Shown here: piece by piece, positions 46,346-52,958 of the stretch
Numbering within the stretch: position 1 is the first letter of the stretch
Layout: each line of letters opens with the position of its first letter
Assembly: GCF_000014065.1 (NCBI RefSeq)
Contig: NC_008044.1
Coordinates: 891,501 to 955,500 of the forward strand
Length of the DNA: 64,000 nucleotides
Source: Ruegeria sp. TM1040
Lineage (GTDB): Bacteria; Pseudomonadota; Alphaproteobacteria; Rhodobacterales; Rhodobacteraceae
Direction of reading: 5' to 3'
The notes under the pieces: model-generated
What the model saw: only the letters and a program-made list of their open reading frames with translations
Database searches by the model: none
Told to the model about the DNA's origin: nothing
Program-made: the position numbers and the translations under genes

Positions 46346-46376
46346 GATCCCCCGCGCCAGATGCGGGGGATCTCTT
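46346..46376 (+). terminator. Intra-operon terminator after the TRAP binding protein
   Basis: 10-bp stem GATCCCCCGC/GCGGGGGATC with a 7-base loop, followed by TCTTTT. As in the ugp operon, it stands between the binding-protein gene and the membrane genes. Confidence 0.7.
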
Positions 46377-46459
46377 TTGCACTCGCGGTCCAACGAGCGT
46401 CGCCGGAGCCTTCCGCGCAAAGACGTGCCCGACCGCCTGCTTGAACTTCCGGGGGAGCC

Positions 46460-47407
46460 ATGCAGGACGACATGAGTATTTCCTTTTTTGGCGCGATTGG
46501 TGGCTTCCTTTGGTGGCTCGCCTCAAACGTATTTGGCGCCTTTTATAACATCGGCTATGCCGTCACCCATCCCGAGCTGTGGCTCGACTGGCTGACATGG
46601 GCCGGCACACCAGAGGACAAGGCATCGGTGATGCGCTTTGTCTACTATGGTGGTTCGGTCGAGTTCTTCTTTGTGGTCTTCACCACACTCCTCGTCCTCA
46701 CGGGGCTCGGCATCTATTACCGTGGCTTCATGTGGGGGATGGTGCGCGGGCTTGAGGGCTTTGCCAACACCTTGGGGCGCTTCTTTGCCTGGGCCGGTCT
46801 CTTGATGGTCCTGCAGCAGATCATCATCGTGTTCATGCAGCGCGTCTTTGCCCGCCCCGATATGAGTTTCGGGCTCGGCATCGCGCTGGAAAAGGACATC
46901 TCGTGGTTCGCAGAAGAGCTGAAGCTCTATAACGCGCTCGTGGTGTGTTTCTGTGTCACCTACACCTTTGTGCAGGGCGGCCATGTGCGCGTTGACCTGA
47001 TCTATGCGGGCATCTCGCATCGCGCCAAACGCGTGGTCGACATGGTTGGGTCGCTGATCTTCATGATGCCCATGGCGGTGATCACCTGGATGTACGGATG
47101 GTACTTCCTGTGGCGTCACCTGATCGTGCCAAAACCCTCCGCCTCCGACCAACTGGATCGTCTGGTCATGAAAGCGCGCGCCTTGCGCTGGAACGTGGAG
47201 ACCATCGGCTTCTCGCCCAACGGCTTTAACGGCTATTTCCTCTTCAAGATCCTGCTGGTCGCATTTGCGGGCCTCGTGTTCCTGCATGCGGTGGCGTTCT
47301 TCTACCGCTCTCTCCTCGAATATATCGAAGGCGAAGAGTCGGAAGGGAAATACCTCGACAAAGATACGCTTGGCGAAGGCGAAGAAGCCTATGAAGGCGC
47401 TCATTAA
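46460..47407 (+). CDS. TRAP transporter small permease subunit, DctQ family
   Basis: 315 residues, longer than the usual 160-220 for DctQ. Membrane segments lie near 10-32, 70-92, 112-135, 165-185, 198-222 and 275-300; DctQ proteins normally have four. The HVRVDLIYAG stretch is the DctQ signature region. The C-terminus is acidic. ATG 46460 is only 2 bases from GGGGGAG; ATG 46472, with AGGA at 4 bases, is an alternative start. It is followed 16 bases on by the large subunit. Confidence 0.88.
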   Translation: MQDDMSISFFGAIGGFLWWLASNVFGAFYNIGYAVTHPELWLDWLTWAGTPEDKASVMRFVYYGGSVEFFFVVFTTLLVLTGLGIYYRGFMWGMVRGLEGFANTLGRFFAWAGLLMVLQQIIIVFMQRVFARPDMSFGLGIALEKDISWFAEELKLYNALVVCFCVTYTFVQGGHVRVDLIYAGISHRAKRVVDMVGSLIFMMPMAVITWMYGWYFLWRHLIVPKPSASDQLDRLVMKARALRWNVETIGFSPNGFNGYFLFKILLVAFAGLVFLHAVAFFYRSLLEYIEGEESEGKYLDKDTLGEGEEAYEGAH

Positions 47408-47423
47408 CTAAGGGACAGCACCC

Positions 47424-49778
47424 ATGCTATTCGGACTTGATGGCGTCGAAATCGGCCTAATCATCGTCTTTCTCTGCCTCTTCGGGGGCATTCTCTCGGG
47501 CTTTCCGGTGGCCTTTGCCATCGGGGGCGCCGGGGTCATCTCCTTCGGGATCATTGCCGCGCTCGACAGTGCGGGGCTTCTGATTCACCAGGCCATTGAC
47601 ACCTCCAGTCAGGCCTATCGAGATATCGTCAGCTCCGGCGTGAAGCCGGATGTGATTTCCGTATTCCGATACCCGGACTTGCCAAGGATCGCAGAGCCTG
47701 TGTTCCCGCAGGGCTGGGAAGTTGCGATGGACCGCAACGTCTCCTTCATCGTGAACCGGATCAACGAGCGGGTTCTGGCCGGCGCCTCCATCGAGACGCT
47801 GCTGGCAGTGCTGATGTTCGTTCTGATGGGCATCACGCTTGAACGCTCCAAGATCGCAAACGATCTTCTGACCACCATGGCGCGTGTCTTTGGCCCGCTG
47901 CCGGGCGGTCTGGCTGTGTCCATCGTGGTTGTGGGCGCGTTTCTTGCGGCGTCCACCGGGATCGTGGGCGCAACGGTTGTGACCATGGGGCTTCTGGCCC
48001 TGCCGACCATGCTGCGCAACAACTACTCGCCGGAACTGGCGACAGGTGTGATTGCAGCCTCGGGGACGCTTGGTCAGATCATTCCGCCCTCGATCGTGAT
48101 CGTTCTTCTGGGCACGCTCGCAGGGGATCTCTACTCCACCGCGCAGGAAAACCGGGCGCAGGAAGCGGGCTGTACGGATGCGCTGACGTATCTTGGCGAG
48201 CCTGCGGTTGTGTCCGTGGGCACATTGTTCCAGGCGGCCTTGTTGCCGGGCATCATGCTTGCGCTTCTCTATGCGCTCTATGCCTTTGGCTACGCGCTCC
48301 TTAATCCGCACAAGGCTCCTGCCGTGCAGATGGGTGCTGCCAATGAAGAGCCGATCACCCGCGCAGAAAGCCTCACATGGTTCCTCGGCGTTCCGGCGGC
48401 TCTGATCGTTGGCACGGTGCTCTTGAACAGCGTGAACCTCGTGGGCAGCCAGAACATCACCGTTTCGGCCTTCTCTGATGCGGGGCAAACCGCAAGCCTG
48501 CGCACCAACGTGGGCCCGGAGTGTCAGGCGGCGATGATTGACCTGCATGGTCAAGAAGCCTGGGATGCCGCCGTGGCTGAGCAGGTCGAGATCGATGCGG
48601 CGGGCGGCGTGGCTGAAGCCACCAAGCTTTCTGAAGAAGAGCTGGCCCAGGCGCTGGAGCAGAAGATCGCCAATGCGGCGCCCATCGGCACCGGTATTGC
48701 GACCATCATCGTGCTTCTGGGGCTGACGCTGGCCGTGGGCCGGGGCGTGGCGCCGTCGCGTGATGCCAAGCCGTTGATCGTTGGTGCCATTGGTCTGTTG
48801 CTGCTGGCGCTGATTGATGTGATCGCGATTGGACCCACCACCTCGGCCTCGGCCACGGTGGCGTGGATGCTGCTGCCTGTCCTGCTTGCGCTTTATGGCT
48901 GCAAGGAAGCGGCGGCGCGCTGTGCCCGCAACGATCTGATCCGGGTGGTCTTCCCGCCGCTGGTTCTGATCGTGGCGGTGCTGGGCTCGATCCTGGGTGG
49001 GATCACCAACCCGACGCCCGCTGCGGCGCTTGGGGCCGGTGGCGCCATCATGCTCGCGGCCTACCGTCGCCTGAAGGATGAGGGTCAATCCGGCAATATC
49101 ATCATCTGGGCCACCTTCGCGGTGATCCTGGCGATCCTCACCGGTATGAACTTTGACCTTCGGATCAATCAGGACGTGGTTCCCGCAGAAAGCTACGCGG
49201 CATTCTTCTTTGCCTATTCGTGCTATCTGTTTGCGCTCTTTGGCCTGCTCTACGGGATCTGGGTGCTCTTCAAAGGCGGGGTGATGACACCGATCGTGCG
49301 GGAAACCGCCAAGGTGACGTCGATGGTCTTTACCATCCTCATCGGCTCGCAGCTGCTGAACCTGGTGGTGATCTCCTTTGGGGGCGAGCACTATATCCAG
49401 CAGTTCCTGAAGAGCTTTGACAATGAGCTCACCGTGTTCCTCATCGTGATGCTGGTGCTGTTCATCCTCGGGTTTGTGCTCGACTTCCTGGAGATCATCT
49501 ACATCGTGATCCCCATTGTCGGCCCGGTGATCTATGGCGGATCTTTTGATCCCAAATGGGTGACGATCATGGTGGCTGTGAACCTGCAGACGTCCTTCCT
49601 CACGCCGCCCTTTGGCTTTGCGCTATTCTATCTGCGCGGCGTGGCGCCGAGGGAGGTCACGACTGGCCATATCTACCGTGGTGTGTTGCCCTTCGTGTTG
49701 ATCCAGGTGCTTGGGCTGGCGATCCTGTGGTTCTTCCCCTCGATCGTGACCATTGTACCGTCGCTGATCCCGAACTGA
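47424..49778 (+). CDS. TRAP transporter large permease subunit, DctM family (extended)
   Basis: 784 residues; ordinary DctM proteins have about 425-450. The DctM motifs are present but split: SGFPVAFAIGGAG at the N-terminus, GAFLAASTGIVGATVVTMGLLALP, the IPPSIVIVLLGTLAGDLY region near 215, and the closing TSFLTPPFGFALFYLRG near 715. Two hydrophilic stretches (about 60-110 and 345-420) and an extra hydrophobic block (about 430-570) account for the added length. Long forms are known with TakP-like binding proteins, so it is likely intact and not a fusion artefact. It forms the Na+-driven channel with the DctQ subunit. Confidence 0.88.
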   Translation: MLFGLDGVEIGLIIVFLCLFGGILSGFPVAFAIGGAGVISFGIIAALDSAGLLIHQAIDTSSQAYRDIVSSGVKPDVISVFRYPDLPRIAEPVFPQGWEVAMDRNVSFIVNRINERVLAGASIETLLAVLMFVLMGITLERSKIANDLLTTMARVFGPLPGGLAVSIVVVGAFLAASTGIVGATVVTMGLLALPTMLRNNYSPELATGVIAASGTLGQIIPPSIVIVLLGTLAGDLYSTAQENRAQEAGCTDALTYLGEPAVVSVGTLFQAALLPGIMLALLYALYAFGYALLNPHKAPAVQMGAANEEPITRAESLTWFLGVPAALIVGTVLLNSVNLVGSQNITVSAFSDAGQTASLRTNVGPECQAAMIDLHGQEAWDAAVAEQVEIDAAGGVAEATKLSEEELAQALEQKIANAAPIGTGIATIIVLLGLTLAVGRGVAPSRDAKPLIVGAIGLLLLALIDVIAIGPTTSASATVAWMLLPVLLALYGCKEAAARCARNDLIRVVFPPLVLIVAVLGSILGGITNPTPAAALGAGGAIMLAAYRRLKDEGQSGNIIIWATFAVILAILTGMNFDLRINQDVVPAESYAAFFFAYSCYLFALFGLLYGIWVLFKGGVMTPIVRETAKVTSMVFTILIGSQLLNLVVISFGGEHYIQQFLKSFDNELTVFLIVMLVLFILGFVLDFLEIIYIVIPIVGPVIYGGSFDPKWVTIMVAVNLQTSFLTPPFGFALFYLRGVAPREVTTGHIYRGVLPFVLIQVLGLAILWFFPSIVTIVPSLIPN

Positions 49779-49803
49779 TCGCGCAGAAGGTTCCAAAAGA
49801 GAA

Positions 49804-49835
49804 AAGGCCCCGCCATTGTGTGCGGGGCCTTTTTT
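49804..49835 (+). terminator. Intrinsic terminator of the TRAP operon
   Basis: AAGGCCCCGC/GCGGGGCCTT, 10-bp perfect stem with an 8-base loop and a T-run to 49835. Confidence 0.92.
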
Positions 49836-49853
49836 AATTGTGCCGAGAGAGAA

Positions 49854-49916
49854 AGGGGCGCTGCCCCTCTTGGCCTGCAGCCAATTCACCCCGGGATATT
49901 TTGAGTTAGAAGAAGG
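49854..49916 (+). repeat. Dispersed hairpin element, copy C
   Basis: AGGGGC-GCT-GCCCCT (49854-49868), a 22-base variable part, then the core CCGGGATATTT (49891-49901) and TTAGAAGAAGG. It lies between the TRAP operon terminator and the convergent VOC gene. Confidence 0.7.
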
Positions 49917-49991
49917 TAGAGAGCGCCCTTGAAGGGCGGTTTGGCCCCGCACACAGGTTGTGCAGATCCGGGACGGCAGGCGTGGTGGCAC

Positions 49992-50375
49992 CTAGGCGAA
50001 CTGGATCAGGTCCCAGCGATTGCCAAAAGGGTCGCGCCAGACTGCAACGGTACCATATGGCTCAACTCGCGGGGCCTCCTCAAAGAGGACACCGGCGGCG
50101 GTCATGGCGCGGTGATCGCGGGCAAAATCATCCGTTGCCAGGAAGAGCCCGACCCGTCCGCCAAACTGGTTGCCGATGGCGGCCTCCTGGGCAGGGCCCT
50201 CGGCGCGTGCGAGGATCAGACTGCCCGCAGTGGCGCCCGGCGGCAGAATGCGCACCCAGCGCTTGCGGCCCTGATCCACATCTTCGGCCAGGGTCCAGCC
50301 AAGTGTCTGGCAGTAAAACGCAATGGCCGCGTCGTAATCGGGCACCACAAGGGAGACGGCGTGGAGAAATTGCAC
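49992..50375 (-). CDS. VOC family protein (glyoxalase/bleomycin-resistance fold)
   Basis: 127 residues from GTG 50375, with AAGG 8 bases upstream. The frame is open to 50504, but that part overlaps the upstream transferase gene. One vicinal-oxygen-chelate domain: HAVSLVVPDYDAAIAFYCQTLGW opens the first beta-alpha-beta-beta-beta unit (shown in pieces), and AVWRDPFGNRWDLIQF closes the second. Metal-binding His and Glu are not obvious at all four positions. Function unknown. It starts 5 bases after the transferase stop, so it is co-transcribed with it. Confidence 0.88.
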   Translation of the reverse strand: MQFLHAVSLVVPDYDAAIAFYCQTLGWTLAEDVDQGRKRWVRILPPGATAGSLILARAEGPAQEAAIGNQFGGRVGLFLATDDFARDHRAMTAAGVLFEEAPRVEPYGTVAVWRDPFGNRWDLIQFA

Positions 50376-50380
50376 GCGGT

Positions 50381-51205
50381 TTACCTTTTTTTGGGGGAGG
50401 TACCCTGCGGCAGCTGGATATTGGCCACCTGCTCGGCCACCGGCGCGGTAGAGAGAGGGTGATCCTCGGCGGTAAAGCTTTCGGGGTCCTTCAAGGGAGT
50501 CCATTCGCCGCCGAAATAGACTTCAAGGCCGGAGAACTTGGCCTTGTACCCCATCTTCTGACTGCCAGGGACCCAGTAGCCCAGGTAAACATAGGGCAGC
50601 CCGGCCTCGCGCGCGATCTCGATGTGATCAAGCACCATGAAGGTGCCGAGCGAGTTCTGCGGCAGGTTGGGCGCATAGAAGGAATAGACCATGCTCAGCC
50701 CGTCTTCGAGCACATCGGTGAGTGAAACAGCGGTGAGCGCATTGGTGTCCAAGTCGGTGTATTCCACCACCCGCGTCCGGATCGGGGTTTCCTCGACCAT
50801 GGCGGCATATTCAAAGACATCCATGTCCGCCATGCCACCGTCGGCGTGGCGCTGGTCGAGATAGTCTCGAAACAGCGCGTATTGATCCTCGGTCGCCCAG
50901 GGCGAGGTGGCGCGCCGGTCCAGGTGGCGGTTGCGATTGAGCGTCTTGCGCTGGCTGCGGGTCGGTTTGAAGTCGGCAACGCTGATGCGTGCGGACATGC
51001 AGGCCGAGCAGTCGGAACAGGAAGGACGGTAGAGCACATTCTGCGAGCGCCGAAAGCCCTGCTGGCTGAGCGAGTTGTTCAGCTGCTCCACACCGTCGCC
51101 CTGCAGCGAGGTGAACAGTTTGCGCTCCATCCGGCCCTCAAGGTAGGGGCAGGGCTGCGGCGCAGTCACATAGAACTGAGGAGCGATCGGTAGAGTGTGG
51201 CGCAT
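50381..51205 (-). CDS. bpt: Aspartate/glutamate leucyltransferase (ATE/Bpt family)
   Basis: 274 residues. The N-terminal ATE domain has [14 protein letters not shown] and the cysteine-rich [14 protein letters not shown] (about 61-74). The C-terminal domain has the GCN5-like part, with [15 protein letters not shown] and [14 protein letters not shown]. It moves an aminoacyl group from tRNA to N-terminal Asp/Glu of proteins, marking them for ClpS/ClpAP degradation. Database names vary between arginyltransferase and leucyltransferase; the bacterial group is Bpt. Confidence 0.93.
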   Translation of the reverse strand: MRHTLPIAPQFYVTAPQPCPYLEGRMERKLFTSLQGDGVEQLNNSLSQQGFRRSQNVLYRPSCSDCSACMSARISVADFKPTRSQRKTLNRNRHLDRRATSPWATEDQYALFRDYLDQRHADGGMADMDVFEYAAMVEETPIRTRVVEYTDLDTNALTAVSLTDVLEDGLSMVYSFYAPNLPQNSLGTFMVLDHIEIAREAGLPYVYLGYWVPGSQKMGYKAKFSGLEVYFGGEWTPLKDPESFTAEDHPLSTAPVAEQVANIQLPQGTSPKKR

Positions 51206-51238
51206 ATGTGAGGTCAGCGGCTCTCGTAAACGTAGGAA

Positions 51239-51261
51239 GGACCGTCCCTCTTGGACGGCCC
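51239..51261 (-). terminator. Candidate terminator between the RDD gene and bpt
   Basis: On the minus strand GGGCCGTCC and GGACGGTCC (one mismatch) around a 5-base loop, followed by TTCCT. Confidence 0.45.
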
Positions 51262-51378
51262 GGCATCAGTGTCGTTGAATATGTGATGATAGCGACCGAC
51301 CCGGTGCTGGCAAGCCTCCTTGTGCAAATTGGATTAACGCGCAAGGGGGGCGGGTGCGGGGCCGCATCAGAGGCTGCG

Positions 51379-51810
51379 TCAGGCGCGGCGGCGCAGCATT
51401 GCGGTGCCCAGCAGATGGTCGCTCAGGCCCTGACCGCGCGCGGTGGTCAGCATCAGCAGGATCGAGATGATCTGCAGAACCGGGACCGCCATAGAGACGG
51501 TATAGCCCACGGTATGCAAAAGCGCGCTGCCGCCGTCGAGCCGGGCGCCGGAGTGTTCGCGCAATTCGATCCCACAAAACCGCATGCCCAAGGTGGCCGA
51601 CCCGTTTGCCAGCGTTGCAACACGATAGACAAACCCCACGGTCAGATAGAGCATCGGCCAGACCAGAAGGCCCAGAAACGCCGTAAAGGGGACGATCACC
51701 GCCGCGATGGCAAAGATCAACGCGGTGTCGATCAAAAAGGCAAACAGACGCTTGGCGGTGACGCCGGAGTAAAACTCGGCCTGCAAGTCTGGATCGGGGA
51801 GGGCGGTCAT
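51379..51810 (-). CDS. RDD family membrane protein
   Basis: 143 residues. The RDD signature opens RLFAFLIDTALIFAIA (Arg near 20, Asp of the first helix), and further helices lie near 45-70 and 100-125. The segment SATLGMRFCGIELR matches the conserved RDD loop. These small inner-membrane proteins are of unclear function; some are linked to ion exchange. It lies downstream of the DUF2852 gene, from which a hairpin (51845-51866) separates it. Confidence 0.88.
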   Translation of the reverse strand: MTALPDPDLQAEFYSGVTAKRLFAFLIDTALIFAIAAVIVPFTAFLGLLVWPMLYLTVGFVYRVATLANGSATLGMRFCGIELREHSGARLDGGSALLHTVGYTVSMAVPVLQIISILLMLTTARGQGLSDHLLGTAMLRRRA

Positions 51811-51844
51811 TCGGGGCTCCTGAGAGTGGCAGGGTGGGGGGATG

Positions 51845-51866
51845 CTGCCCGGGGGGAGCCGGGCAG
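51845..51866 (-). terminator. Hairpin between DUF2852 and RDD genes
   Basis: CTGCCCGG/CCGGGCAG perfect 8-bp arms with a 6-base loop and no T-run. Confidence 0.4.
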
Positions 51867-51878
51867 GGAGTGATGGTG

Positions 51879-52334
51879 TCAGGCTTTGGACGGGCGAGCG
51901 CCATCCTGGGGTGCGTCGTCTGCGTCATTGGCCTCGTCGGGGCGCGCGGCGCGCTCATCCATGAACTGATCGAATTCAGCTTTGTCCTTGGCGGCGCGCA
52001 GCCGGCCGAGGAAGGCTTCGAAATCGGTCTGCTCTTGTTCAAGCCGCGCCAGAGTGTCGGCTTTGTAGGCGTCGAACGCACCGTTACCACTGCTTTTCAT
52101 CGCATGAAAGCCACGGTGCATATGGGTCGAACGGCGGCGGCAGGAAGAATTGAACATGCGTTTGCTCCAGATCATGTAGGCGAGGATTGCAAGGCCGACG
52201 GGCCAGACGAAGACAAAGCCAAGGACCATTGCGGCGATCCACGCGCCTTTGCCTTTAGAATCGAGCCAGGATTCGCTTCGGGCGAGCCAGCCCTGTTGCG
52301 GGGTCGGCGGCAGATTGGTCGAGTAACTGGTCAT
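51879..52334 (-). CDS. DUF2852 domain-containing protein
   Basis: 151 residues. One membrane helix at about 30-53 (GAWIAAMVLGFVFVWPVGLAI), then the basic SKRMF and CRRRS segment, then a charged helical region ending FGRL/FDQFMDERAAR-type sequence that is characteristic of DUF2852. The C-terminus is acidic. Function unknown; widespread in Rhizobiales and Rhodobacterales. Three ATGTAAA-type sequences lie upstream. Confidence 0.85.
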   Translation of the reverse strand: MTSYSTNLPPTPQQGWLARSESWLDSKGKGAWIAAMVLGFVFVWPVGLAILAYMIWSKRMFNSSCRRRSTHMHRGFHAMKSSGNGAFDAYKADTLARLEQEQTDFEAFLGRLRAAKDKAEFDQFMDERAARPDEANDADDAPQDGARPSKA

Positions 52335-52371
52335 TCTGGGTCTCCACGGTGCTGGTTGAATGTGAATTCAA

Positions 52372-52440
52372 TTTACATCACCGATATGTGCAACGCTGCC
52401 AGTGCCTTCAAGGGCGCATGTAAATGTTTTTCACATTTAC
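52372..52440. promoter_or_regulatory. Cluster of ATGTAAA/TTTACAT sequences upstream of the DUF2852 gene
   Basis: TTTACAT at 52372-52378, ATGTAAAT at 52418-52425 and CATTTAC at 52434-52440. The last two form a 7-bp inverted repeat, GTAAATG/CATTTAC, around TTTTTCA. They lie 38-106 bases upstream of the DUF2852 start and may be an operator of an unknown regulator. Confidence 0.35.
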
Positions 52441-52757
52441 TTTGAGGGGCATTGATTTTGAAGGGAAAAACATGTGTGGATGGATGGGGGAGATGGCCGG
52501 GAATGTGATAGCGGAAAGAAAACGCCAAAGGCGTCAACCGATTTTGACGAGTGGAGTAGGGTGCGGCCACGCGCCCCAAACCTTGTGTCATCACTACCAA
52601 CCCTATCTCCGGTAACATACCGCAGCACCGCCAGATCAGATCTGGGCAGACGGGCAACTCTTAATCGCATCACTCGGTCCCCGAAAAGGGAACGTGACCA
52701 CCCTACAATTCTACCCCAAAACCAGAAGTTGCGAAAGCGCAGAACGAAAATCGCCGT

Positions 52758-52798
52758 AAACAATTGTTTCACGGACGCTCACGAATTCGTGAGCGTCC
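52758..52798. promoter_or_regulatory. Two adjacent perfect palindromes upstream of glnE
   Basis: AAACAATTGTTT (52758-52769, 12 bp) and, 3 bases on, a 26-bp perfect palindrome (52773-52798) with arms GGACGCTCACGAA and TTCGTGAGCGTCC. They lie 160-200 bases upstream of the glnE start. They could be operators or a cruciform/RNA hairpin in the leader. Confidence 0.55.
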
Positions 52799-52958
52799 AG
52801 AGCGACAGTCTGATTAAGGCCCCCGGGCGGGGCGGTCTTATACCGGCGCCGCGCATGCTGAGGTCTGGCCCTGCAGATGCGCTTTTGGCACACGGGCACA
52901 AGCGCGCAGGCGGCGTTTTGGGATTGACGCACCGGAGCAGGACACACAGTCTCGCGCC

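Larger units (their letters stand above)
52335..52958. other. Long divergent region between DUF2852 and glnE
   Basis: 624 bases, AT-richer than the neighbours. It contains three ATGTAAA-type sequences near the DUF2852 side and two perfect palindromes near the glnE side, listed separately. No supported coding sequence. Confidence 0.6.

Noticed and set aside
47457-49391. 644-codon frame antisense to the TRAP large subunit
   Set aside because: Shadow frame; very rich in His, Arg and Gln, with no domain.
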